DNA of 58,355 nucleotides from Streptomyces novaecaesareae. Lineage in GTDB: Bacteria > Actinomycetota > Actinomycetes > Streptomycetales > Streptomycetaceae. Of this stretch, positions 1 through 8,993 are shown one piece after another. How positions within the stretch are numbered: the stretch's first letter is position 1; every line of letters starts with the position of its first letter. The DNA is taken from positions 1 to 58,355 of the forward strand of contig NZ_JNWQ01000041.1 in assembly GCF_000716875.1 (NCBI RefSeq), written 5' to 3'. The notes under the pieces are model-generated. The model worked only from the letters and a program-made list of their open reading frames with translations. It was not told the origin of the DNA and ran no database searches. Both the position numbers and the translations under genes were made by a program.

Positions 1-43
1 GAAACGCTCCCTCAAGTCCGAAAGATCATCGCGTCCAACGGCC

Positions 44-88
44 ACGGTCCTCGCAACTCCCATAGATCGCGGGTGTTGCGAGGACCGT
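44..88 (-). terminator. Hairpin downstream of glmM
   Basis: A perfect 14-bp inverted repeat (44-57 with 75-88), extended inward by three more G-C pairs after one T-T mismatch, leaves a loop of about 9 nt. It lies about 100 nt past the glmM stop on the minus strand and has no T-tract. It is probably a terminator or 3'-end processing hairpin for glmM. A convergent plus-strand gene left of the window could also use it. Confidence 0.5.
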
Positions 89-130
89 TAGAACCCAAGA
101 AACCGAGCGGACCGGCGGGGGCCTTCGTCA

Positions 131-199
131 CGTCCGGGCGCAGCCCGGGTGCACGTACGGGCGCAGCCCGGCGGCACCTACGGGCTCAGCCCAGGTGGG
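131..199. repeat. 23-bp tandem repeat, 3 copies, across the glmM stop
   Basis: Three consecutive 23-bp units (131-153, 154-176, 177-199) share the core CGGGCGCAGCCCG or a close variant. The rightmost unit contains the last codons and the stop codon (186-188) of glmM; the other two lie downstream. Each unit can form a small GGGC/GCCC hairpin. The same arrangement is seen at four other stop codons in this window. Confidence 0.8.
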
Positions 200-1550
200 T
201 GCGCACGGCCTCGGCCAGCCGCTGCGCGACCGCCTCGGCCTGGGCCGCGTCGGCGGCCTCGACCATCACCCGGACCAGCGGCTCGGTGCCCGACGGGCGC
301 AGCAGCACCCGGCCGGTGGAGCCCAGCTCGGCCTCGGCGCCGGCGACCGCGGCGGCCAGCTCGGCGCTGGTCTTCACCCGGCTCTTGTCGACGCCCTTGA
401 CGTTGATCAGCTGCTGCGGCAGCCGGGTCATCACGGCGGCCAGGTCGGCGAGCGGCTGCTTGGTGGCGGCCAGTCGGGCGCCCAGCATCAGGCCGGTCAG
501 GGTGCCGTCGCCGGTGGTGGCGTGGTCCAGCAGGATGACGTGGCCGGACTGCTCGCCGCCCAGCGCGAAGCCGTGCTCCTTCATGGCCTCCAGCACGTAG
601 CGGTCGCCGACGGCGGTCTCCACCAGGTCGACGCCCTCGCGCTCCATCGCCAGCTTGAAGCCGAGGTTGGACATCACGGTGGCCACCGCGGTGTTGCCGC
701 GCAGGGTGCCGGCCTCCTTCATGGCGACGGCGAGGATGGCGATGATCTGGTCGCCGTCCACCTCGTTGCCGTCGGCGTCGGCGGCCAGGCAGCGGTCGGC
801 GTCGCCGTCCAGGGCGATGCCGAAGTCGGCCTTGTGCTCCTTCATCGCGGTGCACAGCCGGTCCAGGTGGGTGGAGCCGACGCCGTCGTTGATGTTGAGG
901 CCGGTGGGCTCGGCCCCCAGGGTGTGGACGACCTCGGCGCCGGCCCGGGCGAAGGCCTCGGGGGCGACGTAGGCGGCCGCGCCGTGGGCGCCGTCGATGA
1001 CGACCTTGATGCCGTCCAGGCGGTTGGGCAGCACGCCGATCAGGTGGGCGACGTACTTGTCGAAGCCCTCGGTGTACTCGCGGACGCGGCCGACGGCGGC
1101 ACCGGTGGGACGGTTCCAGTCCTCTTCGCCGAGCGTGTGCCTGCGGTAGTGGGCCTCGATCGCGTCCTCGATCCGGTCGTCCAGCTTGTGGCCGCCGCGC
1201 GCGAGGAACTTGATGCCGTTGTCCGGCATGGCGTTGTGGCTGGCGGACAGCATCACGCCGAAGTCGGCGCCGAGCGCGCCGGTGAGGTAGGCCACGGCGG
1301 GGGTGGGCAGGACGCCGACCCGGAGCACGTCGACGCCGGCGCTCGCCAGACCGGCGATGACGGCGGCCTCCAGGAACTCGCCCGAGGCACGCGGGTCACG
1401 GCCGACCACCGCGACCGGCCGGTGGCCGTCGAAGGCGCCGGCCTCGCCGAGCACGTGCGCCGCGGCGACCGACAGCCCGAGCGCGAGCTCCGCCGTCAGG
1501 CCCTGGTTGGCCACCCCGCGTACGCCGTCCGTACCGAAGAGTCGTCCCAC
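186..1550 (-). CDS. glmM: Phosphoglucosamine mutase GlmM
   Basis: Interconverts glucosamine-6-phosphate and glucosamine-1-phosphate on the way to UDP-GlcNAc and peptidoglycan, in the cytoplasm. The 454-residue protein opens with [11 protein letters not shown], carries the phosphoserine loop with S104 in SASHN, the metal loop DGDADRC, and a C-terminal RPSGTEP phosphate-binding loop, at the usual family length. I chose the GTG at 1550 because GGAGGACGG lies just upstream; an in-frame ATG at 1565 overlaps that ribosome site. The gene follows rpsI, separated by a hairpin, which is the common actinobacterial order. The 3' end merges into a tandem repeat. Confidence 0.96.
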   Translation of the reverse strand: MGRLFGTDGVRGVANQGLTAELALGLSVAAAHVLGEAGAFDGHRPVAVVGRDPRASGEFLEAAVIAGLASAGVDVLRVGVLPTPAVAYLTGALGADFGVMLSASHNAMPDNGIKFLARGGHKLDDRIEDAIEAHYRRHTLGEEDWNRPTGAAVGRVREYTEGFDKYVAHLIGVLPNRLDGIKVVIDGAHGAAAYVAPEAFARAGAEVVHTLGAEPTGLNINDGVGSTHLDRLCTAMKEHKADFGIALDGDADRCLAADADGNEVDGDQIIAILAVAMKEAGTLRGNTAVATVMSNLGFKLAMEREGVDLVETAVGDRYVLEAMKEHGFALGGEQSGHVILLDHATTGDGTLTGLMLGARLAATKQPLADLAAVMTRLPQQLINVKGVDKSRVKTSAELAAAVAGAEAELGSTGRVLLRPSGTEPLVRVMVEAADAAQAEAVAQRLAEAVRTHLG

Positions 1551-1621
1551 TGTCCCGTCCTCCATCACCACTGCTCGGAACCCACCGATGATCCCGGCCG
1601 CCGCACAGTAGCCGGGGAACA

Positions 1622-1658
1622 CGTCGCCCCGGAGTACACGGGGTACTCCGGGGCGACG
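1622..1658 (-). terminator. Hairpin between rpsI and glmM
   Basis: A perfect 16-bp stem (1622-1637 with 1643-1658) with a 5-nt loop lies in the rpsI-glmM gap. There is no T-tract, as is frequent in actinomycetes. It is likely an rpsI terminator or partial attenuator before glmM. Confidence 0.65.
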
Positions 1659-1713
1659 GTTTCGCGCATCCAGGGGGTGCACCGCCAGGGCGGACCGCAC
1701 CCCCGGGGCGCGA

Positions 1714-2223
1714 TTAGCGCTTGCTGTACTGCGGCGCCTTGCGGGCCTTCTTCAGACCGGCCTTCTTACGCTCGACGGCGCGGGCGTCACGGGTCAGGAA
1801 GCCGGCCTTCTTCAGCGCGCCGCGGTTGTTGTCCACGTCGGCCTCGTTCAGGGCACGGGCCACGCCGAGGCGCAGCGCGTAGGCCTGGCCGGACACGCCG
1901 CCGCCGCTGATGCGGGCGATGACGTCGTAACGGCCGTCCAGCTCAAGGAGCTTGAAGGGCTCGTTCACGGTCTGCTGGTGCACCTTGTTGGGGAAGTAGC
2001 CCTCAAGGGTGCGACCGTTGATCTTCCACACGCCCGTGCCGGGGACGATGCGCACGCGGGCGATCGCCTCCTTGCGACGGCCGAGGCCGGCGCCGGGGAC
2101 GGCCTCGCCGAAGCGGCCGGCCAGGGACTCGGAGGTGTAGCTCTCCTCGGAGGTGTACTCGCCCTCGACGGCCTCAACGGCCTCGTCGAAGTCGACCTCA
2201 AGGGTTTCAGTGGTCTCGGCCAC
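1714..2223 (-). CDS. rpsI: 30S ribosomal protein S9
   Basis: Component of the small-subunit head whose C-terminal tail reaches the P site. The 169-residue protein has an acidic N-terminal extension of about 47 residues (rich in E, D, S and T), as known in streptomycete S9, then the S9 core starting [11 protein letters not shown]. The C-terminus ends PQYSKR, the basic tail that contacts P-site tRNA. It lies 45 nt downstream of rplM, the near-universal L13-S9 pair, and is very probably co-transcribed with it. Confidence 0.97.
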   Translation of the reverse strand: MAETTETLEVDFDEAVEAVEGEYTSEESYTSESLAGRFGEAVPGAGLGRRKEAIARVRIVPGTGVWKINGRTLEGYFPNKVHQQTVNEPFKLLELDGRYDVIARISGGGVSGQAYALRLGVARALNEADVDNNRGALKKAGFLTRDARAVERKKAGLKKARKAPQYSKR

Positions 2224-2268
2224 GATGTTCCTCAGCTCTTTTCAGTGTTGGGGGGCTTGGTGGCCGAA

Positions 2269-2712
2269 TTACTGCGCGACCTGGGTGATCTCGAACGGCA
2301 CCGGCTGCTGGGCAGCGTGCGGGTGCTGGTCGCCCGAGTAGACCTTCAGCTTCGAGAGCATCTGACGGCCCAGGCTGTTCTTGGGGATCATGCCCTTGAT
2401 GGCCTTCTCGACGGCCTTCTCCGGGTTGTTCGCCAGCAGGTCGTCGTAGCGCACCGAGCGCAGACCGCCCGGGAAGCCCGAGTGGCGGTAGGCCAGCTTC
2501 TGGGTCTTCTTGTTACCGGACAGGTGCACCTTGTCGGCGTTGATGATGATGACGAAGTCACCAGTGTCAACGTGCGGCGCGTAGATCGCCTTGTGCTTGC
2601 CCCGGAGGAGGTTGGCGGCCTGGGAGGCCAGGCGGCCGAGCACGACGTCGGTCGCGTCGATGACGTGCCACTGACGCTGGACGTCGCCGGGCTTGGGGCT
2701 GTACGTACGCAC
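2269..2712 (-). CDS. rplM: 50S ribosomal protein L13
   Basis: Early-assembly protein of the large subunit. The 147 residues begin [20 protein letters not shown] and include LGRLAS and the conserved [12 protein letters not shown] segment. It is first gene of the rplM-rpsI pair; the 232 bp between it and the ABC-F gene contain two promoter-like sequences. Confidence 0.97.
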   Translation of the reverse strand: MRTYSPKPGDVQRQWHVIDATDVVLGRLASQAANLLRGKHKAIYAPHVDTGDFVIIINADKVHLSGNKKTQKLAYRHSGFPGGLRSVRYDDLLANNPEKAVEKAIKGMIPKNSLGRQMLSKLKVYSGDQHPHAAQQPVPFEITQVAQ

Positions 2713-2851
2713 GGTCGTAGCCTTCGCTTTTCAGTGAGTGAGTCCTGACAGGAGCACCCGGACGGAAGAGCAGCCTGGCCACCCTTGGACGCAATTCAAG
2801 GGGGACCGCTGGTCGTCGACCTGATGTCTCCGGCGTACCGACCTCTCACGT

Positions 2852-2915
2852 GAGATAGAGCGAGCCAATACGCACATCAAGCGTCCAGGTTACCGGCCCG
2901 GCCCGAAGGGGTCAA
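2852..2915 (-). promoter_or_regulatory. Candidate tandem promoters for rplM-rpsI
   Basis: Read on the minus strand. P1 has TTGACC (2910-2915), a 17-nt spacer and TAACCT (2887-2892). P2 has TTGATG (2875-2880), a 17-nt spacer and TATCTC (2852-2857). Both point to rplM and would give leaders of roughly 130-170 nt. They match the housekeeping sigma pattern by eye only. Confidence 0.45.
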
Positions 2916-2944
2916 AAATCGACGTGGACCCCCCTGGCCGTCAC

Positions 2945-4603
2945 TCAGCGTTCGCGCTCCACCCGGGTGACGTCCCAGACCGGCTCCGGCGACTCGTACA
3001 CCCGGCCGTCGGCGCCGAACACCAGGAAGCGGTCGAAGGTCCTGGCGAACCAGCGGTCGTGGGTGACGCACAGCACGGTGCCCTCGAAGGCCTCCAGCCC
3101 GGCCTGCAGCGCCTCGGCGCTCTCCAGGTCCAGGTTGTCGGTCGGCTCGTCGAGCAACAGGGCCGTCACACCGGAGAGTTCGAGCTTGAGGATCATCAGT
3201 CGGGCCTGCTGCCCGCCGGACAGCGACTCGAACTTCTGCTCCTCCTGGCGGTCCAGCTCGTACCGGCGCAGCGCGCCCATCGCGGCGCCGCGGCTGAGCG
3301 CGTGCTCCTCCTCCACGATCGAGCGGACGGTACGGCCGAACAGCTCCGGGTGCGCGTGGGTCTGCCGGAAGTGGCCGGGGACGACGCGGGCCCCGAGCTT
3401 CCAGCTGCCGGTGTGCGCGACGCTCTCGTCGCCGGCCAGCAGCCGCAGGAGGTGCGACTTGCCCGCGCCGTTGGCGCCGAGCACGCCGATCCGCTCGCCG
3501 TAGAAGACCTCCAGGTCGAAGGGCTGCATCAGGCCGGTGAGCTCCAGCTGCTCCATCGTGAAGGAGCGCATGCCGGTGCGCCCGCCCTTGAGCCGCATGG
3601 TGATGCTCTGCTCGCGCGGGGGCTCCTCCGGGCGACCGGCCTCCTCGAACTTCTTCAGCCGGGTCTGGGCGGCGGCGTAGCGGGTGGCGAGCGCGTGGCT
3701 GACGGAGGCCGCCTGGCGCAGGGTGACGACCAGCTTCTTGAGCTTGGCGTGCTCCTCGTCCCAGCGCCGGCCCAGCTCCTCGAAGCGCGCGAAGCGGTCC
3801 TTGCGGGCCTCGTGGAAGCTGTCGAAGCCACCGCCGTGCACCCAGACGCTGCTGCCGGCCGCGCCGGACTCGACGCTGATGATCTTCTCGGCCGTCCGGG
3901 AGAGCAGCTCGCGGTCGTGTGAGATGTACAGCACGGTCTTCGAGGTGGCCTTGATGGCCTCCTCCAGCCAGCGCTTGCCCGGGACGTCCAGGTAGTTGTC
4001 CGGCTCGTCCAGCAGCAGCACCTCTTCGGGGCCGCGCAGCAGCGCCTCCAGCACGAGCCGCTTCTGCTCGCCGCCGGAGAGCGTGTTCAGGCCGCGCCAC
4101 TGGGCCTTGTCGAAGGGCGTGCCGAGGGCCGCCATGGTGCAGACGTCCCAGTCGGTCTCGTAGTCGTAGCCGCCGACGTCGGCCCAGTCGGAGAGCGCCT
4201 GGGCGTAGGCCATCTGCGTCTTCTCGTCGTCCTGGGCGATCATCGCCAGTTCGGCGGCGTCCACCGCGCGGGCCGCCTTGGCGATCCGCTCGGGGGCCAC
4301 GGAGACCAGCAGGTCCCGGACGGAGGCGTCGGCGGGCAGCGCGCCCGGCGTGGCGCTCTGGTCCTCGCGGCCGGTGGTGCCGACGAACTGGCGCATCACC
4401 CCGAGGCCGCCGCTGATCGTCACCGAGCCGCCGTGCGGCTGGATGTCCCCCGCGATCATGCGCAGCAGGGTGGTCTTGCCCGCGCCGTTCGCGCCGACCA
4501 GGGCGACGGCAGCGCCCTCGCCGACCCGGAAGGACGCGTCGTCGAACAGCACCCGCCCGTCCGGCAGGTAGTACTCAAGGTGCGAAATCTCGACGTGTCC
4601 CAT
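2945..4603 (-). CDS. ABC-F family ATPase (ribosome-associated type)
   Basis: A 552-residue soluble protein with two ABC ATPase domains and no membrane segments. Domain 1 has Walker A GANGAGKT (37-44), signature LSGGEQ and Walker B LLLDEPDNYLD. Domain 2 has GANGAGKS, LSGGQQ and LLLDEPTDNLD. A charged linker of about 90 residues between them corresponds to the P-site-tRNA interaction motif of ABC-F proteins. Such proteins act on the ribosome E site; some protect against antibiotics and others are housekeeping. Its position between truA and rplM inside the ribosomal block favours a housekeeping translation role, which is inference. No Shine-Dalgarno is visible before the ATG; a possible leaderless promoter is listed separately. 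Confidence 0.88.
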   Translation of the reverse strand: MGHVEISHLEYYLPDGRVLFDDASFRVGEGAAVALVGANGAGKTTLLRMIAGDIQPHGGSVTISGGLGVMRQFVGTTGREDQSATPGALPADASVRDLLVSVAPERIAKAARAVDAAELAMIAQDDEKTQMAYAQALSDWADVGGYDYETDWDVCTMAALGTPFDKAQWRGLNTLSGGEQKRLVLEALLRGPEEVLLLDEPDNYLDVPGKRWLEEAIKATSKTVLYISHDRELLSRTAEKIISVESGAAGSSVWVHGGGFDSFHEARKDRFARFEELGRRWDEEHAKLKKLVVTLRQAASVSHALATRYAAAQTRLKKFEEAGRPEEPPREQSITMRLKGGRTGMRSFTMEQLELTGLMQPFDLEVFYGERIGVLGANGAGKSHLLRLLAGDESVAHTGSWKLGARVVPGHFRQTHAHPELFGRTVRSIVEEEHALSRGAAMGALRRYELDRQEEQKFESLSGGQQARLMILKLELSGVTALLLDEPTDNLDLESAEALQAGLEAFEGTVLCVTHDRWFARTFDRFLVFGADGRVYESPEPVWDVTRVERER

Positions 4604-4610
4604 GCGGACG

Positions 4611-4639
4611 ATTGTCCCAAGCGGACGCGCCCGGCCAAA
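4611..4639 (-). promoter_or_regulatory. Possible leaderless promoter of the ABC-F gene
   Basis: On the minus strand, TTTGGC (4634-4639; TTGGCC if the spacer is 16) is followed by a 17-nt spacer and GACAAT (4611-4616), then exactly 7 nt to the ATG at 4603. That spacing places transcription start at or next to the A of ATG. No Shine-Dalgarno sequence is present. The boxes are only partial consensus matches. Confidence 0.35.
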
Positions 4640-4644
4640 ACGGA

Positions 4645-5556
4645 TTACGAAGTCGGCGGCTGCCCCGGCAGGGTGCGCATCCGCCGGGCCTGGCGGTTGC
4701 GCTCGGCCAGCTGGTCGTCCGGCGGGTAGCCGACCTCCTCCAGCGTGAGCCCGTACGGCCGGGCCACGTTGACCGCGGAGTTGCGCACCCCGCCGGCCAG
4801 CACCTCGCCGGGGAACTCCACCGGCCGGTGCCCGTCGCCGACCAGCAGCATCGCGCCGACCAGCGCCCGGACCATGTTGTGGCAGAAGGCGTCGGCCCGG
4901 ACGGTGGCGACCGCGAGGGAGCCCTCCTGGGCGGCGTAGCTATCCACCGGGACGCGGTCCCAGTGCAGCTCCAGCAGGGTGCGGATGGTGGTGGCGCCCT
5001 CGCGCTTCTTGCAGTACGCGGCGAAGTCGTGCTCGCCGAGCAGCAGCTTCGCGGCGGCGTTCATCCGGTCGATGTCGAGCGGGCGGTCGTGCCAGAGCAC
5101 GTGGCCGCGCAGCAGCGGGTCCACCCCGCCCGGGTGGTCGGCGACCCGGTAGGCGTACCGGCGCCAGATCGCCGAGAAGCGGGCGTCGAACCCGGCCGGC
5201 GCCTCGCCCACCCGGTAGATCCGGACGTCCCCGGGCAGCCGGCCGGCCAGCCGGCGCAGCAGCTTCTCCCGGTGCGCCTCCCACAGCTCGGCCGGCAGGT
5301 CGACGTGCGCGACCTGGCCGCGGGCGTGCACCCCGGCGTCGGTGCGGCCGGCCACGGTCAGCGGGAACAGCTCCGGGCTGCGGGTGACGATCTGCAGCGC
5401 AGTCTCGATCTCCTCCTGGACCGTCCGGCGGCCGCCCTTCTGGCGGGCCCAGCCGGAGAACTCGGCGCCCTGGTAGGCGAGGTCGAGCCGGACCCGGACG
5501 TACCCGTCGGCCGGGCCGTCCTTCACCGGCGGCTGCTCGGCGCAATCGTTGACCAC
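4645..5556 (-). CDS. truA: tRNA pseudouridine(38-40) synthase TruA
   Basis: Converts U38-U40 of the tRNA anticodon stem to pseudouridine. The 303-residue protein shows [15 protein letters not shown] near the N-terminus and the catalytic Asp (D73) in GRTDAGVHA, with the later RRYAYRV and DAFCHNMVR segments typical of TruA. The start is GTG at 5556, preceded by AGGAGCAGGAGCAA. It follows rplQ after a hairpin and precedes the ABC-F gene, the usual streptomycete order. Confidence 0.95.
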   Translation of the reverse strand: MVNDCAEQPPVKDGPADGYVRVRLDLAYQGAEFSGWARQKGGRRTVQEEIETALQIVTRSPELFPLTVAGRTDAGVHARGQVAHVDLPAELWEAHREKLLRRLAGRLPGDVRIYRVGEAPAGFDARFSAIWRRYAYRVADHPGGVDPLLRGHVLWHDRPLDIDRMNAAAKLLLGEHDFAAYCKKREGATTIRTLLELHWDRVPVDSYAAQEGSLAVATVRADAFCHNMVRALVGAMLLVGDGHRPVEFPGEVLAGGVRNSAVNVARPYGLTLEEVGYPPDDQLAERNRQARRMRTLPGQPPTS

Positions 5557-5582
5557 TTGCTCCTGCTCCTACGAATAAGGAA

Positions 5583-5618
5583 CGGGCCCGCTCCCCCATC
5601 GCTGGGAGAGCGGGCCCG
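5583..5618 (-). terminator. Hairpin downstream of rplQ
   Basis: An 11-bp stem of CGGGCCCGCTC with its complement, plus three further pairs after a bulge, lies between the rplQ stop and truA. On the minus strand it is followed by a moderately T-rich stretch (TTCCTTATT). It likely ends or attenuates the infA-rplQ transcript. Confidence 0.65.
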
Positions 5619-5635
5619 CATCACACCTGGAGGTG

Positions 5636-6115
5636 TCAGGCCTGCTCGGCGGCCTCGGCCTCGTCGGCCTTGGTGTCGACGGCGGCGGCCTCGTCGGCCT
5701 CCTTGACGGCACGCTTGGTGGCGGCCTCGGCCTCACCGACGGCGGTCTGCGCGACGGTCAGCGCCTCGACCAGCTCGATCACGGCCATCGGGGCGTTGTC
5801 GCCACGACGGGGACCGATCTTGGTGATGCGGGTGTAGCCACCCGGGCGGTTCTCGTAGCGCGGCGCGATCTCGGTGAAGAGGGTGTGCAGCACCGAGATG
5901 TCGGTGATGGTCTTGCGCACCAGGCGACGGTTGTGGATGTCGCCCTTCTTCGCCTTGGTGATCAGCTTCTCCGCCAGCGGGCGCATCCGACGGGCCTTGG
6001 CCTCGGTCGTGGTGATGCGGCCGTACTGGAACAGCTCCCGGCACAGACCGGCGAGCAGCAGCGGCTCGTGGTGCGGGCCGCCGCCGAGGCGGGCACCCTT
6101 GGTGGGACGCGGCAT
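5636..6115 (-). CDS. rplQ: 50S ribosomal protein L17
   Basis: Large-subunit protein near the peptide exit tunnel. The 159-residue protein starts [20 protein letters not shown] and has the L17 core including [21 protein letters not shown] tail of about 40 residues rich in Ala and Glu is typical for actinobacteria. It lies after rpoA in the alpha operon, here with a 127-nt gap that carries two hairpins. Confidence 0.97.
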   Translation of the reverse strand: MPRPTKGARLGGGPHHEPLLLAGLCRELFQYGRITTTEAKARRMRPLAEKLITKAKKGDIHNRRLVRKTITDISVLHTLFTEIAPRYENRPGGYTRITKIGPRRGDNAPMAVIELVEALTVAQTAVGEAEAATKRAVKEADEAAAVDTKADEAEAAEQA

Positions 6116-6165
6116 GGATTACTCCTTGGATCTCCGACTACGGCCGTATCAGGTACCGCAGCGGG

Positions 6166-6230
6166 CGTACGGGCACTGTTGCCCGTACGACTTCCGTGAC
6201 GACGGGGGCGGCTCCGTGGAACCGCCCCCG
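6166..6230 (-). terminator. Two hairpins between rpoA and rplQ
   Basis: One is a perfect 10-bp stem (6166-6175 with 6180-6189, 4-nt loop). The other is a GC-rich stem of about 12 bp with one mismatch (6203-6215 with 6218-6230). Neither has a T-tract. They may attenuate rplQ relative to rpoA or protect the rpoA 3' end after processing. Confidence 0.5.
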
Positions 6231-6242
6231 CGGCCAAATCTC

Positions 6243-7265
6243 TTAGTACTGCTCGGTCTCGGCGTAACCCGCGTCGTCCAGGTCGTCGGCGCCGAAGGCG
6301 TCGGCGGCCGCGGTCGGGTCGAACCCGGGCGGGCTGTCCTTGAGGGCCAGGCCCATGCCGGCCAGCTTCGCCTTGACCTCGTCGATCGACTTCGCACCAA
6401 AGTTGCGGATGTCGAGCAGGTCGGCCTCGGAGCGGGCGACGAGCTCACCCACGGTGTGGATGCCCTCGCGCTTGAGGCAGTTGTAGGAGCGGACGGTGAG
6501 CTCCAGCTCCTCGATCGGCAGCGCCAGGTCGGCGGCCAGGGCGGCGTCCGTCGGGGACGGGCCCATGTCGATGCCCTCGGCGTCGATGTTCAGCTCGCGG
6601 GCGAGGCCGAACAGCTCCACCAGGGTCTTGCCGGCCGAGGCCATGGCGTCGCGCGGACGCATGGCGGGCTTGGTCTCGACGTCGACGATCAGCTTGTCGA
6701 AGTCGGTCCGCTGCTCGACACGGGTGGCCTCGACCTTGTAGGTGACCTTCAGCACGGGGCTGTAGATCGAGTCGACCGGGATGCGGCCGATCTCCTGGCC
6801 GGAAGCCTTGTTCTGCACGGCGGAGACGTAGCCGCGACCGCGCTCGACGGTCAGCTCCATCTCCAGCTTGCCCTTGCCGTTGAGCGTGGCGAGGACCAGC
6901 TCGGGGTTGTGCACCTCGACACCCGCCGGCGGGGCGATGTCGGCGGCGGTGACGACACCCGGGCCCTGCTTGCGCAGGTACATCACGACCGGCTCGTCGT
7001 GCTCCGAGGAGACGACCAGCTGCTTGATGTTGAGGATGAGGTCGGTGACGTCCTCCTTGACGCCCGGCACGGTGGTGAACTCGTGCAGGACACCGTCGAT
7101 GCGGATGCTGGTGACAGCAGCGCCGGGGATCGACGAGAGGAGCGTGCGACGGAGAGAGTTGCCGAGGGTGTAGCCGAAGCCCGGCTCCAGCGGCTCGATC
7201 ACGAACCGCGAGCGGAACTCGTCGACGACCTCTTCGGTCAGCGAGGGACGCTGAGCGATCAGCAT
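6243..7265 (-). CDS. rpoA: RNA polymerase alpha subunit
   Basis: Scaffold for RNA polymerase assembly and contact point for activators and upstream promoter DNA. The 340-residue protein has the assembly domain at roughly 1-230, including [14 protein letters not shown], and the C-terminal DNA-binding domain at roughly 245-320 with [11 protein letters not shown] and NFGAKS. I chose the ATG at 7265 (MLIAQRPSL), preceded by GGAGGATCTG; a longer frame 10 codons upstream lacks support. It sits directly after rpsK because rpsD is absent from this operon. Confidence 0.97.
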   Translation of the reverse strand: MLIAQRPSLTEEVVDEFRSRFVIEPLEPGFGYTLGNSLRRTLLSSIPGAAVTSIRIDGVLHEFTTVPGVKEDVTDLILNIKQLVVSSEHDEPVVMYLRKQGPGVVTAADIAPPAGVEVHNPELVLATLNGKGKLEMELTVERGRGYVSAVQNKASGQEIGRIPVDSIYSPVLKVTYKVEATRVEQRTDFDKLIVDVETKPAMRPRDAMASAGKTLVELFGLARELNIDAEGIDMGPSPTDAALAADLALPIEELELTVRSYNCLKREGIHTVGELVARSEADLLDIRNFGAKSIDEVKAKLAGMGLALKDSPPGFDPTAAADAFGADDLDDAGYAETEQY

Positions 7266-7322
7266 GTTTTCAGATCCTCCAGTTGTCTTCGGCACCCACT
7301 ATTTGATGCCGAACAGAACCAG

Positions 7323-7357
7323 CGTACGGGGTCTCGCCCAAAACGAGACCCCGTACG
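7323..7357 (-). terminator. Hairpin between rpsK and rpoA
   Basis: A perfect 14-bp stem (7323-7336 with 7344-7357) with a 7-nt loop lies in the 128-nt gap between the rpsK stop and rpoA. There is no T-tract. As rpoA must be expressed with the operon, partial attenuation or mRNA processing is more likely than full termination. Confidence 0.5.
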
Positions 7358-7393
7358 TGGTTTAAAGCAACACCGATGCCCGAAGGCGCTGCG

Positions 7394-7801
7394 TCAGACG
7401 CGGCGGCGCTTCGGCGGACGGCAGCCGTTGTGCGGGGTGGGGGTGACGTCCTGGATCGAGCCGACCTCCAGGCCGGTGGCCTGGAGCGAACGGATCGCGG
7501 TCTCGCGGCCGGAGCCCGGACCCTTCACGAAGACGTCAACCTTGCGCATGCCGTGCTCCTGCGCGCGACGGGCAGCGGCCTCGGCGGCCATCTGCGCGGC
7601 GAACGGGGTGGACTTGCGCGAGCCCTTGAAGCCGACGTGGCCGGCGGAGGCCCAGGAGATCACGTTGCCCGCGGGGTCGGTGATCGAAACGATGGTGTTG
7701 TTGAACGTGCTCTTGATGTGCGCGTGGCCGTGAGCGACGTTCTTCTTTTCCTTGCGGCGGATCTTCTTCGCGCCGGCAGCCTGACGACCCTTGGGGGGCA
7801 T
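7394..7801 (-). CDS. rpsK: 30S ribosomal protein S11
   Basis: Small-subunit platform protein near the mRNA exit. The 135 residues include [19 protein letters not shown], the conserved S11 entry, and end with [10 protein letters not shown]. It is between rpsM (72 nt upstream) and rpoA. Confidence 0.97.
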   Translation of the reverse strand: MPPKGRQAAGAKKIRRKEKKNVAHGHAHIKSTFNNTIVSITDPAGNVISWASAGHVGFKGSRKSTPFAAQMAAEAAARRAQEHGMRKVDVFVKGPGSGRETAIRSLQATGLEVGSIQDVTPTPHNGCRPPKRRRV

Positions 7802-7873
7802 AAGTCTGTTCTCCTACTGAGGTGGTCGGTCCGCTGACCCGCGGGCCGGAGGGATGTCCGGTTACGGGACGGA

Positions 7874-8254
7874 CTACTTCTTGCCCGGCTTCTTCTTACC
7901 GGCGATCGCGCGACGCGGGCCCTTGCGGGTACGCGCGTTGGTGTGGGTGCGCTGGCCGCGGACCGGCAGGCCACGGCGGTGACGCAGACCCTCGTAGCAG
8001 CCGATCTCGACCTTGCGGCGGATGTCGGCGGCCACCTCACGGCGGAGGTCACCCTCGACCGTGTAGTTGGCGTCGATGTACTGGCTCAGCTTGACCAGGT
8101 CTTCCTCGGTGATGTCGCGAACGCGGACATCCGGGTTGACGCCGGTCTCGGCGAGGGTCTGCTGGGCGCGGGTACGGCCGATGCCGTACACGTAGGTGAG
8201 GGCGATCTCGATCCGCTTCTCACGGGGGAGATCAACGCCGGCGAGGCGTGCCAT
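7874..8254 (-). CDS. rpsM: 30S ribosomal protein S13
   Basis: Small-subunit head protein that bridges to the large subunit and contacts P-site tRNA. The 126-residue protein begins [14 protein letters not shown], contains [11 protein letters not shown] and the [13 protein letters not shown] motif, and ends in a lysine-rich tail. It lies downstream of rpmJ after a 176-nt gap with small GC-rich hairpins. Confidence 0.97.
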   Translation of the reverse strand: MARLAGVDLPREKRIEIALTYVYGIGRTRAQQTLAETGVNPDVRVRDITEEDLVKLSQYIDANYTVEGDLRREVAADIRRKVEIGCYEGLRHRRGLPVRGQRTHTNARTRKGPRRAIAGKKKPGKK

Positions 8255-8430
8255 TCATGGCTCCTGTGATTCTTCAGAGGTCTTGCGTGCTACCTACTCC
8301 GACACCTCACGGTGAGGGAGCCCCGGCCTCTGACCGGGGGCGGCAGTCCGTCCCGCACGGGACGGATCGGGTAGCCCACTCATGACGTTTTCGCGTCGCG
8401 CGAAGTACTACGAGAAATGCTGGGGAGAGA

Positions 8431-8544
8431 TCAGCCCTGGCGCTGCTTGTGGCGCAGGTTTTCGCAGATCACCATGACCCGGCCGTGACGGCGGATCACC
8501 TTGCACTTGTCGCAGATCTTCTTGACGCTCGGCTTGACCTTCAT
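8431..8544 (-). CDS. rpmJ: 50S ribosomal protein L36 (zinc-binding type)
   Basis: A 37-residue ribosomal protein: [15 protein letters not shown], then [20 protein letters not shown]. Zinc ligands C11, C14, C27 and H32 are all present, so this is the zinc-containing form, not the zinc-free paralogue made under zinc limitation. It lies 33 nt downstream of infA, a conserved pairing. Confidence 0.96.
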   Translation of the reverse strand: MKVKPSVKKICDKCKVIRRHGRVMVICENLRHKQRQG

Positions 8545-8577
8545 CTTTCAGGTTCTCCGGGTCTAGATCTGACGTTC

Positions 8578-8799
8578 TTACTTGTAGCGGTAGACGATCC
8601 GGCCGCGCGTGAGGTCGTAGGGGCTGAGCTCCACGACAACCCGGTCGTCCGGCAGGATGCGGATGTAGTGCATGCGCATCTTGCCACTGATGTGCGCGAG
8701 GACCTTGTGACCGTTCTGCAGCTCGACCTTGAACATCGCGTTCGGAAGAGACTCGATCACGGTGCCCTCGATCTCAATGGCGCCTTGCTTCTTAGCCAT
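8578..8799 (-). CDS. infA: Translation initiation factor IF-1
   Basis: Binds the 30S A site during initiation. The 73-residue OB-fold protein starts [20 protein letters not shown] and ends VYRYK. It begins the infA-rpmJ-rpsM-rpsK-rpoA-rplQ group and has its own promoter-like sequence about 125 nt upstream. Confidence 0.97.
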   Translation of the reverse strand: MAKKQGAIEIEGTVIESLPNAMFKVELQNGHKVLAHISGKMRMHYIRILPDDRVVVELSPYDLTRGRIVYRYK

Positions 8800-8923
8800 G
8801 AACTGCGAGATCCACCTTCCGGGACCGGCTACCGTATGCGGAACGCTCGTGCGAACCTGGGTTCACCCCGTCCCCGGAGGGAAGAGGGCGTGCTGAAGCA
8901 CGCTACGAGTGAGCCGACGGTCC

Positions 8924-8952
8924 ATCCTACGCCAGCGCGTCCGGTGGACCAA
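8924..8952 (-). promoter_or_regulatory. Candidate promoter of the infA-rplQ operon
   Basis: On the minus strand, TTGGTC (8947-8952), a 17-nt spacer and TAGGAT (8924-8929). The -10 is a good actinomycete match. It lies in the gap between mscL and infA and would give a leader of about 115 nt. Confidence 0.55.
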
Positions 8953-8993
8953 AACGGGGGTCCCGGAAAGCGGTACCCGTCACAGCTGCCGCC

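Noticed and set aside
44..88. Integration site (att core) at the glmM end
   Set aside because: The perfect inverted repeat looks like a terminator; no integrase or tRNA is nearby.
195..1910. Plus-strand open frame antisense to glmM
   Set aside because: Gly/Leu/Val/His-rich shadow translation of glmM with no motif.
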